NCBI GenBank assembly: GCA_028687545.1
Contig: JAQTZZ010000002.1
Span: 124,001-188,000, forward strand
DNA: 64,000 nucleotides
Source of the DNA: Candidatus Wallbacteria bacterium
GTDB taxonomy: Bacteria > Muiribacteriota > JAQTZZ01
Direction: 5' to 3'
The position numbers and the translations under genes are program-made. Below, piece after piece: positions 44,059-51,809 of this stretch (its first letter is position 1; the number at the start of each line of letters is the position of its first letter). The notes under the pieces were generated by a model. The model was not told where the DNA came from. It made no database searches and was given only the letters and a program-made list of their open reading frames with translations.

Positions 44059-44901
44059 CTAATAATTTTTCAGCTTTGAATTATCACCCCAGAATTTCAA
44101 AGGTTCATAGTCAGGATACGGATACACTCCCAGATCAAGCTCGATGCTCTTCCCGGTCCTTGAAAGATAATCCAGCACCATCTGACGCACAGTCACTGGT
44201 TTGCCGCTGCAGATGTTGAATATGCCGGATTCCAGCTCCTGGAGGGCCACCCTGGCGATGTAGCAGACGGCCAGTTCCACGGGCAGATAGTCCCGCACCT
44301 GCTCCCCGCCGGACATGGGAAACGATTTTTCCCCTTTGGACAATGCAAGATCGAGTTGAGAAAACAGCGATTTTTCACTTTGCCCCTTGCCATGCAGGTA
44401 AAAAGGACGCAGCCACTTCAGGGCAAAAGGTTTTTTCACTGCGAATTCCTCCAGGAACCTGCGCAGAGTATCCTTGGCCAGTGCATATGGCAGGACCGGC
44501 CTGACATCCATCTTTTCAGAGAGGCATCCTTCCTGCATTCCGTATTCCAGGCAGGTCCCCAATGCCGTAACATTCTCAAGACCGTGCTCGACAAGATTCT
44601 TCAGGAAAAAATAGCTCTGGGGAAGGTTCCGTTCAAAATGGAAAAGCTCTTTGTAATTGGGCAACCCTTGCCAGGCCAGGTGAATCACCAGATCTGGATT
44701 TCCGAAATATCTGAAAAGATCCCGCTCGTCTTCTCCAACGATCTGATACTGGATATATCTGACCCAGCCCCACCAGTCGGATTTGGCGGCGCGAGCCTGG
44801 TCGCAGTCCGTAGCCACCACCACATGCCCCAATCTCAACAACTCCGTGATCAGATGATTTCCCATGAAACCGGCTGCGCCTGTCACTAATATTTTCTTCA
44901 T
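44059..44901 (-). CDS. NAD-dependent sugar epimerase/reductase (RfbJ-like)
   Basis: 280 residues, extended SDR fold. ILVTGAAGFMGNHLI is the dinucleotide-binding motif, VIHLAWQGLPNY follows, TALGTCLEYGMQEG holds the catalytic Thr region, and LPYALAKDTLRRF gives YxxxK. WLRPFYLHGKGQ and FNICSGKPVTVRQMV are typical of NDP-4-ketosugar reductases/epimerases. Known: relatives reduce the 4-keto group of CDP- or dTDP-6-deoxysugars. Inference: it finishes the deoxysugar started by the CDP-glucose 4,6-dehydratase. Context: 15 bp after the C-methyltransferase gene, last of a four-gene operon. Confidence 0.8.
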   Translation of the reverse strand: MKKILVTGAAGFMGNHLITELLRLGHVVVATDCDQARAAKSDWWGWVRYIQYQIVGEDERDLFRYFGNPDLVIHLAWQGLPNYKELFHFERNLPQSYFFLKNLVEHGLENVTALGTCLEYGMQEGCLSEKMDVRPVLPYALAKDTLRRFLEEFAVKKPFALKWLRPFYLHGKGQSEKSLFSQLDLALSKGEKSFPMSGGEQVRDYLPVELAVCYIARVALQELESGIFNICSGKPVTVRQMVLDYLSRTGKSIELDLGVYPYPDYEPLKFWGDNSKLKNY

Positions 44902-44916
44902 GGGCTCTCCTCCGTC

Positions 44917-46137
44917 TTACAATACTTCCAGTTTCGGGATCGGCTTCACGAATTTTCCTTCCCACTCCCCGATATATCCAAGTTGAGACATGATCTCATC
45001 AGACAGATTCCAGGGCAGGATCAGGATCAGATCCGGTTTTGTTTTCCGGATTTCATCCTCAGACATGACAGGGATATGGCTTCCAGGCAGGAACTTCCCG
45101 ATTTTGTGGGGTGATTTATCCACCACATAAGAGATCAGATCCCGTTTGATTCCGCAGTAGTTGAGCAGTGTGTTCCCTTTGGCGGCAGCGCCGTATGCAG
45201 CAACCGTCTTCCTGCTTTTTTTCGCATCGATCAGGAACGATAAAAGTTCATTTTTTACAGAGTCCGCCTGGGCTTGAAATCCTCGATAATAATCCGGATC
45301 CGACATCCCCTCTTTTTCCTCCCTGTTCAGTAAGTCATTGTATCTGCTCGATAACTGGCAGTTCCCGGAATGTGCGGCATAGATCCTCAGCGAGCCGCCG
45401 TGGGTGGGAAGTTCGTCCACATCGAAAATCGTCAAACCGTGGGAGCTGAAAATCCGGCTGACTGTGGTCAGGGAGAGATAGGAAAAATGCTCATGATAGA
45501 TTGTATCGAACTGGTTCCCTGAGATCAGTTTCATCAGATGTGGGAATTCCATCGTGATGGTGCCTCCTGGTTTAAGCACAAGTTTCATGCCTGAGACAAA
45601 ATCATTGATGTCAGGCACATGGGCCAGCACATTGTTGCCGACCAGCAGGTCGGCCTGCAGGCCTTCCCGGCAGAGTTCGAAGGCAGCTTTTTCAGTGAAA
45701 AACTCCACCCTGGTCTGTATCCCTTTCTGAATGGCTTCAAAGGCGGTGTTACGGGCTGGCTCGATTCCCAGGACCGGGATTCCGTCTTCCTTGAAATACT
45801 GCAGCAGATATCCGTCATTGGAGGCGATTTCCAGAACGAGCGACTGGGGTCCCAGGGACAGGCGCCGCCTGATCAGGCCGGCAAAATTCCTGCAGTGCAT
45901 AAGCCAGCTCTGGGAATAAGAGGAAAAATATGCGTAATCAGCGGAAAAAATCTCATCATGCCGCTTGAATTCATCGATCTGTACCAGAAAACAGCTATCG
46001 CAAACAAATATTTTCAGCGGGTAAAAAGTCTCAGGTTCGTTGAGCTGCAGTTCGGTAAGGAATGAATTGGAGGGCGGGGAATTTCCCAGGTCGATCAGCA
46101 CGTGATTCAACGGTTTTTTGCAGTAGCGGCAGTTCAT
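44917..46137 (-). CDS. NDP-sugar C-methyltransferase (TylC3 type)
   Basis: 406 residues with the three-part architecture of sugar C-methyltransferases. An N-terminal zinc-binding segment has Cys pairs (CRYC and CDSC) and LGNSPPSNSFL. A central SAM domain follows (SLVLEIASNDGYLLQYF, GIEPARNTAF, NVLAHVPDINDFV, EFPHLM, YHEHFSYLSL). The C-terminal domain has VAAYGAAAKGNTLLNYCG and GSHIPVMSEDEI. Known: they methylate C-3 (or C-5) of 4-keto-deoxysugar nucleotides, making branched sugars. Context: overlaps the 3,5-epimerase gene by 4 bp. Confidence 0.88.
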   Translation of the reverse strand: MNCRYCKKPLNHVLIDLGNSPPSNSFLTELQLNEPETFYPLKIFVCDSCFLVQIDEFKRHDEIFSADYAYFSSYSQSWLMHCRNFAGLIRRRLSLGPQSLVLEIASNDGYLLQYFKEDGIPVLGIEPARNTAFEAIQKGIQTRVEFFTEKAAFELCREGLQADLLVGNNVLAHVPDINDFVSGMKLVLKPGGTITMEFPHLMKLISGNQFDTIYHEHFSYLSLTTVSRIFSSHGLTIFDVDELPTHGGSLRIYAAHSGNCQLSSRYNDLLNREEKEGMSDPDYYRGFQAQADSVKNELLSFLIDAKKSRKTVAAYGAAAKGNTLLNYCGIKRDLISYVVDKSPHKIGKFLPGSHIPVMSEDEIRKTKPDLILILPWNLSDEIMSQLGYIGEWEGKFVKPIPKLEVL

Positions 46138-46682
46138 TTTATCCCTCTGTAATCAGGCTTGAGCAGCTCGAAATTCCTGTCCCGCTCAGAAATCTCACTG
46201 ATTTCCAAGGGCCATCTGATGCCAAGAATCGGGTCATCAAAGCGCAGACCCCGTTCATGCTCCCTGGAATAGAAACCAGTGTGGCAATACAACATTTCGC
46301 AATCGTCAGTCAATGTCTGAAACCCGTGAGCAAAATATTCAGGCACAATCAGCATGAGTCTGTTCTCCGCAGAAAGTTCTACCCCTGCAAAGTGCAGAAA
46401 GGTGTCGGATCCGGCCCGCAGATCGACGATTACATCGTAAACAGCTCCCCTGATGCACCTGACCAGCTTCATTTCGCTGCTGGGAGGGATCTGATAATGC
46501 AGGCCGCGGATAGCGGATGCCATTTTTGTATAGGTATGGTTCATCTGAACTATCTCCTTCTGGAAACCGATCTCTTTGAATTCATTCCTGCAGAAAACCC
46601 TGGCAAACCAGCCCCGGTTGTCGCTGATCGGTTCCGGTTCGATCAGGTGTGCTCCTTCCAAGCCGATTCCGGTAAATTTCAT
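46134..46682 (-). CDS. dTDP-4-dehydrorhamnose 3,5-epimerase-like protein (RfbC family)
   Basis: 182 residues, a full-length cupin epimerase. DNRGWFARVFCRNEF, QMNHTYTKMASAIRGLHYQ (the RGLHxQ hallmark with catalytic His), VYDVIVDLRAGS and VPEYFAHGFQTL are all present. Known: it epimerises C-3 and/or C-5 of NDP-4-keto-6-deoxyglucose. Context: between FkbM and the C-methyltransferase with 4-bp overlaps on both sides. This pairing suggests the substrate is the 4-ketosugar that will be C-methylated, not necessarily dTDP-rhamnose. Confidence 0.88.
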   Translation of the reverse strand: MKFTGIGLEGAHLIEPEPISDNRGWFARVFCRNEFKEIGFQKEIVQMNHTYTKMASAIRGLHYQIPPSSEMKLVRCIRGAVYDVIVDLRAGSDTFLHFAGVELSAENRLMLIVPEYFAHGFQTLTDDCEMLYCHTGFYSREHERGLRFDDPILGIRWPLEISEISERDRNFELLKPDYRGIK

Positions 46683-47536
46683 AAATCCCTTCGCATTGGT
46701 CTGAAGCTGCAGTTGAGCACATCGTTAATTTCCAGAGCCCGTTCGATCAGTTCTTTCTTAAGGATCCGGTTTGTTTTGAGGTCAAACACTCTGTACCCCT
46801 GAGCCCGCATCAGCCGGATCAGATCATATGCGCTGTGCCCGAGCATTTTGTAAATCTGCGGGGAAAGTTCGATCAGAATGACCGGTTTCCGTGTGAGGGA
46901 TGACAGGAAGTTCTGCATTCCAAGCAGGACCTTGTATTCATACCCTTCGCAGTCGATCTTGATCATGCCCACATCATGCAGAGGATGATCCGCTACATAA
47001 TTATCAAAGGTGTCGATCATCACCACTTCCTCGGATTCAAGCTCGTCCTTACCGGGAACAAAGCTGTTGGCACCGATATTTCCCTTAGCCACGTAAATGG
47101 TCTGCCTGCCAGTGGTGTCGCCGAGCGCGAAATTATTGAGCTGAAATGCAGGACTGGGATTCAATTCCTTCAGTCTCTGCAGGCGGTTGAAATACTTCGG
47201 TACAGGTTCGAATGCGTGGACAGAGCCGTGGCTCCCCACCAGACCTGCGGCATAAGCGGAAATGTAGCCGATGTTGGCGCCGATGTCCACAAAAGTCTGT
47301 CCTCTGGTCAGGAACCGCTTCAATTCCACCAGAATGTCGATTTCATATCTGCCATGATACATTTCCGCGATCATACCGTCCCTGAGCCCGAAATCAAACT
47401 CAAACGCAATTCCATTCACACGGCCTAAATGCCTTCCTGAGACGGGGGGGGTTCTGAAGCACATACCGGTTCTGGTCGTGATCCTGCGAATCAGCAGCCT
47501 GGGATTCTGAAACATCATTTTCAATATTCGATTCAT
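46679..47536 (-). CDS. FkbM-family methyltransferase
   Basis: 285 residues. TFVDIGANIGYISAYAA is SAM motif I (~93-109), VHAFEPVPKYFNRL motif II, and MIKIDCEGYEYKVLLGM the FkbM hallmark. VILIELSPQIYKML follows. Known: FkbM enzymes O-methylate sugars or polyketides; in polysaccharide clusters they usually cap or decorate sugars. GAGGTAAT precedes the ATG. Context: first gene of the FkbM / epimerase / C-methyltransferase / reductase operon, with a clear promoter at 47563-47591. Confidence 0.85.
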   Translation of the reverse strand: MNRILKMMFQNPRLLIRRITTRTGMCFRTPPVSGRHLGRVNGIAFEFDFGLRDGMIAEMYHGRYEIDILVELKRFLTRGQTFVDIGANIGYISAYAAGLVGSHGSVHAFEPVPKYFNRLQRLKELNPSPAFQLNNFALGDTTGRQTIYVAKGNIGANSFVPGKDELESEEVVMIDTFDNYVADHPLHDVGMIKIDCEGYEYKVLLGMQNFLSSLTRKPVILIELSPQIYKMLGHSAYDLIRLMRAQGYRVFDLKTNRILKKELIERALEINDVLNCSFRPMRRDL

Positions 47537-47562
47537 GGATTACCTCAGAAGAAATATTCAGG

Positions 47563-47591
47563 ATGATATGATAATGGATGTCTTTTTTCAA
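47563..47591 (-). promoter_or_regulatory. sigma70-type promoter for the deoxysugar operon
   Basis: Minus-strand -35 TTGAAA (47591-47586), 17-bp spacer, -10 TATCAT (47568-47563), 26 bp before the FkbM ATG. Confidence 0.6.
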
Positions 47592-47699
47592 CTGTTAAAC
47601 TTTCATTAAAACTCAAATTTCAATCCGGAAAAAGGCTTTCACACCTATATCTTCCTTCTCCTAATGTCGATGGGTTTAAAAATCATCCCAGGTGGAACC

Positions 47700-48464
47700 A
47701 TGATTGATACAGATAAACTGCAGGTACTGATCGAGAAAGCCGGAAACCTCCAGATCCGGGATTATAAATCTCTGGACACGATCGTGCACGAAGCTGAATC
47801 AATTTTCGATCGAACTCCCGATAATTCCCGCTTTCTGAACAAATTGAAAAGCATCAATTTCTCCCCGCTTTCGATCGGCGCCTCCTCGCAGGAACTCAGC
47901 ACTTCCTGGACATCCGGCAGAGATAAGATTATTTCTTTCTTCAAAGATATAATCGAAGAGAGCAGACTCAATTTTTTCTTCGAAAATTCAGGGGAAATCT
48001 CAGAACATTTTTCGGTTAAAGCGGATGAATTCTTCATCTGGCAGTTCCACGACGAAGAAATGCGGGGACAGCTGGAGGAACTTTTAGAGAAATTGACGGC
48101 TTCACCCGTACTTCATCTTGCAGTGCCGGGGAAAATGCGTTTCCACGACCTGGACCAGATTATTCCAGACCTCAGAATGGCGATCTTTCTGCTCTCTTTC
48201 CGGGAAAGCAACTATCCTGACTTCAAACTCTCGCTCCCGATTCCGGAAGCCCTGCTTCAGGAAATGTTCGTGCAGCTGGGTTATTTTCTGGGAAAACTCG
48301 GCCCGGAAAAAGTGCTGATATTCGTCAGAGAGGGCCAGGGCATTAAGAAACCGTCATTTCTGGAAAACCTGGATCATGTTGTTTTCACGGACAAGGGAAG
48401 CTGGAAAAATGAATTCACCTCAAAGTTTCAGGGTGAGAATCGGAAAAAAATCATTCTTCACTAG
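47700..48464 (+). CDS. divergent TIR-like nucleotide-binding-fold protein
   Basis: 254 residues from ATG 47700, which has AGGTGG 5 nt upstream; the ATG at 47664 has none. The N-terminal half is helical and unrecognised. Residues ~105-250 resemble the TIR-like domain of predicted nucleotide-binding proteins: EFFIWQFHDEEMRGQLEELL in place of VFIVHGHDxEAK, then a FLLSF strand, MFVQLGYFLGKLGPEKVLIF in place of VIFELGYFxGKLG, and KGSWKNEF at the end. The conserved FELG glutamate is Gln and the HGHD motif is QFHD, so catalysis may be lost. Known: relatives are NADase effectors in CBASS-type defence. No cyclase or STING partner is adjacent. Convergent with the next gene, overlapping by 14 bp. Confidence 0.55.
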   Translation: MIDTDKLQVLIEKAGNLQIRDYKSLDTIVHEAESIFDRTPDNSRFLNKLKSINFSPLSIGASSQELSTSWTSGRDKIISFFKDIIEESRLNFFFENSGEISEHFSVKADEFFIWQFHDEEMRGQLEELLEKLTASPVLHLAVPGKMRFHDLDQIIPDLRMAIFLLSFRESNYPDFKLSLPIPEALLQEMFVQLGYFLGKLGPEKVLIFVREGQGIKKPSFLENLDHVVFTDKGSWKNEFTSKFQGENRKKIILH

Positions 48465-49707
48465 GAATTTCCGGATTATCTTCGGCAAAATCCAGTGACT
48501 CGCAGCCAAACAGGTCGTCATAGGCAAAGTAGATCATTCCCGCACTCAACGGCAGCGTGGCCAGCAAACCGATCCCGGCAAGAAGAGCCCCAAGTAAATT
48601 GATTGAAAACAGCGACAGCCCGAATTTGACAAATCCGGCCCTGTTTTTGCTGATCAGCTTGATACTGTAAAGTGTGGCCTCCTGATATTCGAGTTTGCGG
48701 TCAATCACCAGCAGAGTGGTGAAAATGTAATGCACAAAAAGCACTATCCCGGGAATCACCAGCAGAATAGTACCTACGCTGATCTGAATGCCAGTGACGA
48801 CACCCAGCAGCACCAGGGGCTTTCCGTAAATCTGCCCCATCTGCAGGTCCTGATATCCCGCATCCTTGAACTGGGAGACATGATGGCAGAACTGATAAAA
48901 ACCGGCGCTCATGACCGGAGTGATGATCAGAGCCATCAGCAGTGTGGAGAAATACAGCACTGCCGGGGGGAACATCAGGTGGACTGAAAGATAGAGTACT
49001 GAGAAAAACAGGGTTGCGATGAATAAAAACAGAAAAGACCAGATCAGGGTAATGGCTGGTTCGGTTTTCAGGATATCGATGCTTTTAAACAGATATTCCT
49101 TGGTTTTTCCTGGCAGGATGATGGCGCTCTTATAAGCGATCCCGATGTCTGAGGTGTTTTTTTTCTGCGTTGATTTGCTCACAGCTCCTCCTGCCGGAGC
49201 CTCAATTTTCGGTTCATCCTTCTTTTCGATTTCAGTCAGGAGACTGCCAATCAAATGCTCTTTCTGAATAATCTTCTTTTTATGCTCGTCTGTATCAGGG
49301 GACATCTGCTTTAATCCATCCAGCAGATCTTCATCAACCAGTTCATCCGGTAAACTTTTTTTATCAGCTGGAAGGGATGCTTTATCATTCACTGCAGGTT
49401 TCTGCGTGGTGCCAGTCTTGGAAACCTGGGCCGGCTTGGAGGGGATGCCGGGTTTGGCAGGAGTTTTGGGAGCTGCTGAAGATAATGGGGCAGCGGTTTT
49501 GGAAGCGGCAGCCTGCTTAGGAGGAGTTGCACTTTTTTCGGTTGCTTTCTGTGCCTGTGGAGTTGTTCCGGATTTCTGCCCGGTCCCTCCTCCACCTTTC
49601 GCAGCTGCATCAGGCTGGGCTGGTTCGAGACCGTCTACCCTGCTGCCGCAACTGGCGCAAAATCTCTTCCCCCTTGCCTTGTAATCGCCGCATTTAGGAC
49701 AAGCCAT
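48451..49707 (-). CDS. zinc-ribbon multi-pass membrane protein, function unknown
   Basis: 418 residues from ATG 49707, preceded by GGAGG at ideal spacing. An N-terminal double-CxxC zinc ribbon (CPKCGDYKARGKRFCASCG) is followed by ~100 residues of Ala/Pro/Lys/Thr-rich linker and an acidic stretch (LPDELVDEDLLDGLKQM). About 170-410 holds five or six membrane segments (LIWSFLFLFIATLFFSVLYL; VSVGTIL-like; LLGALLAGIGLLATLPLSAG) resembling DUF975-type integral membrane domains. Codons in the linker are repetitive. The zinc ribbon suggests partner binding. No clear operon partner: 142 bp separate it from the mtaB stop. Confidence 0.75.
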   Translation of the reverse strand: MACPKCGDYKARGKRFCASCGSRVDGLEPAQPDAAAKGGGGTGQKSGTTPQAQKATEKSATPPKQAAASKTAAPLSSAAPKTPAKPGIPSKPAQVSKTGTTQKPAVNDKASLPADKKSLPDELVDEDLLDGLKQMSPDTDEHKKKIIQKEHLIGSLLTEIEKKDEPKIEAPAGGAVSKSTQKKNTSDIGIAYKSAIILPGKTKEYLFKSIDILKTEPAITLIWSFLFLFIATLFFSVLYLSVHLMFPPAVLYFSTLLMALIITPVMSAGFYQFCHHVSQFKDAGYQDLQMGQIYGKPLVLLGVVTGIQISVGTILLVIPGIVLFVHYIFTTLLVIDRKLEYQEATLYSIKLISKNRAGFVKFGLSLFSINLLGALLAGIGLLATLPLSAGMIYFAYDDLFGCESLDFAEDNPEIPSEE

Positions 49708-49849
49708 CTCACCCTCCAAAGAAGAAACTGTCGGAAAATCTTACTCTCTTCATCGAAAAAAACTTGAAGAACATTAGAGCCATGCTACCTTTTTCCAGTC
49801 GGCAACAGATTAACAAATAACAGCATGACAGTCAACAATCGGTTGCAGT

Positions 49850-51052
49850 TCATTTCATTTCGCCATACAGGACAGGCATTCTGAATTCACTGACAGAGAC
49901 CATCGCGACCGTATTGCGGCGGACCTGTCCGGAGAAGCATATTTTCAGATAATTTTCCGAAAAACCAGTGTTCAGACCTTTTTTGGATTCCTCGACGAGT
50001 ACCGGAAGGGACCGGCCCAGATAGCGCCTCCTCCTCGATTCAAACAGGGTGTCCCGCAAGCTGGTGATCAGCCTGATCCGCTCCCCCATCACCTGCCTGG
50101 ACAGAGCCGATTCCTTCAGATCCATGGCTTTAGTCCCTTCGCGGAATGAAAACGGGAAAACATGCAGATAGGCGAATTCCCCCGCCTCAACTACTGCCAT
50201 GGTTTCCTTGAAGTCCCTGTCTGTCTCTCCCGGAAAGCCGACGATCACGTCTCCGGTGATCTCCATGCCGGGAACATTCTGCAATTCGGATACAACACGC
50301 AGAATGTCGGCAGCCGTATAGCGTCTGTTCATCAGCTTCAACACTCGATCCGATCCTGACTGCATGGAAATGTGCAGATGAGGCATCAGCTTATGATCGT
50401 AAAACGCCTTGATCAATGCCGGAGTTATCTCCTGGGGGTGCAGCGAGCCAAGCCTCAGCCTCAGCAGGTCTTCGATCCCTGAGATTCTGTCGATCAGTTC
50501 GGGAAGGTATCGGGGTTCCCCCAGATCGAATCCGTATTTTCCCAGATGCACTCCTGTCAACACGATTTCACGGAATCCGTTTTTTACCAGATTTTCGACC
50601 TCTGAAACTGCTTCAGTCATTACTTTACTCTCCAGGGCAGGCCTGAGCTTTGGTACTATGCAATAGGCACAGAAACTATCGCAGCCATCCTGGATTTTGA
50701 CGAAAGCACGGGTATGGGATGCGAATCCTGAAATCCGGCTGGCAGTGATTCCGAATTTGTCTCTGAAAGCGGCAGTCTCAAAATATTCCACGCTGTAATT
50801 GGAAAGCCTTGCCCTGAGATTTTCCGAAATGCATCCCACGAGCCAGACTGATTTGCCGCTGTTCCGGGCGGATTTCACAAGCCTCGCCACTTTGCATTCG
50901 GACTCGGAGGTCACGACGCAGGATTTGACGATCAGAAGCTCGGCTTCGCTGAATCCGGTTGACTGATACCCAAGCCTGCTCAGTTCTTCGCGGATCAGTT
51001 CACCCTCGTACTGGTTGACTTTGCAGCCGAACGCATGCAGGTGGAATTTCAT
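49850..51052 (-). CDS. mtaB: tRNA t6A37 methylthiotransferase MtaB-like
   Basis: 400 residues from ATG 51052, where the protein starts as the family does (MKFHLHAFGCKVNQYEGE) and overlaps rsmE by 4 bp; the longer frame upstream is shadow. The UPF0004 domain has Cys residues for the auxiliary cluster (FGCKVN, SCVVTSE, VGCISE). The radical SAM motif DGCDSFCAYCIVP follows (~119-131), then LTGVHLGKYG, PHLHISMQSGSDRVLKLMNRRYT and the C-terminal TRAM-like segment. Known: MtaB adds methylthio to t6A37 of tRNA; MiaB and RimO are relatives, but the HISMQSG/MNRRYT pattern favours MtaB. Confidence 0.85.
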   Translation of the reverse strand: MKFHLHAFGCKVNQYEGELIREELSRLGYQSTGFSEAELLIVKSCVVTSESECKVARLVKSARNSGKSVWLVGCISENLRARLSNYSVEYFETAAFRDKFGITASRISGFASHTRAFVKIQDGCDSFCAYCIVPKLRPALESKVMTEAVSEVENLVKNGFREIVLTGVHLGKYGFDLGEPRYLPELIDRISGIEDLLRLRLGSLHPQEITPALIKAFYDHKLMPHLHISMQSGSDRVLKLMNRRYTAADILRVVSELQNVPGMEITGDVIVGFPGETDRDFKETMAVVEAGEFAYLHVFPFSFREGTKAMDLKESALSRQVMGERIRLITSLRDTLFESRRRRYLGRSLPVLVEESKKGLNTGFSENYLKICFSGQVRRNTVAMVSVSEFRMPVLYGEMK

Positions 51053-51768
51053 CTGAGCGAGCCTTTCCGCTGGAGGAGAAGCGCAGCGATCACAGTGGCC
51101 GCGTTGGAAGTGCGCAGGATGTTGCCTGAGAGCCTGACCGGAATAAAACCGTTCGCTCCTGCCAGTTCCATTTCTCCACATGTAAAATCTCCTTCAGGAC
51201 CCACAAGCGCTAGAATTTCCGAATGCCTTATCTCCATTTCAGCTAAGCATCTGGAATTCGCTTCCAGCGAAAAAATCAGTTTCTGGTCTGCAGCCGATTT
51301 CACCAGTTCCGTGAACAGGATCGGTTCGGAGATTGATGGGATCTTTTTTCCTCTGCACTGTTTCGCAGCTTCCTTCGCGATTCCGAGCCAGCGTTCCCTG
51401 AGCTTTTGATTTTTCCCAGCGACTGGGCGGATGATCGTCCGCTCCGAAATAAAAGGGATGATCCGGTCCACATTCAACTGGGTAAGATTATCGATTACAG
51501 ACTCAAAGTCCCGCTTCACGAGAGAAATTCCCATTGTAACACCGGATTGGTCTGTAATTTTTGATCTCTTGATTAAAATGCAGCGCACAATTTTCAGGCT
51601 TGGGTCGAATTCCATCACTGATGCAAGATAATAATTTCCGGCATTGTCGATGATCTCGATCCTGTCCTGCGGCTGGACTCGCAGCACATTCTTCAGATGG
51701 TGGAATTCCTCGCTGAACTCAATTACATCGCTTCCGGATAAAACAGGTTCCAGAAAGAGTCGGATCAT
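51049..51768 (-). CDS. rsmE: 16S rRNA m3U1498 methyltransferase RsmE
   Basis: 239 residues, SPOUT family. HHLKNVLRVQPQDRIEI near the N-terminus is the PUA-like part, KRDFESVIDNLTQLNVDRIIPF and RWLGIAKEAAKQCRGKKIP are family blocks, and LVGPEGDFTCGEMELA with LSGNILRTSNAATVIAALL forms the trefoil-knot SAM site. Known: it methylates N3 of U1498 in 16S rRNA. Context: overlaps mtaB by 4 bp, a common rsmE-mtaB pairing, and lies 41 bp downstream of the radical SAM gene. Confidence 0.93.
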   Translation of the reverse strand: MIRLFLEPVLSGSDVIEFSEEFHHLKNVLRVQPQDRIEIIDNAGNYYLASVMEFDPSLKIVRCILIKRSKITDQSGVTMGISLVKRDFESVIDNLTQLNVDRIIPFISERTIIRPVAGKNQKLRERWLGIAKEAAKQCRGKKIPSISEPILFTELVKSAADQKLIFSLEANSRCLAEMEIRHSEILALVGPEGDFTCGEMELAGANGFIPVRLSGNILRTSNAATVIAALLLQRKGSLR

Positions 51769-51809
51769 ATCCCGGATTCTAAGTCATTCTGTCTGTTATT
51801 TGCAAGAGT

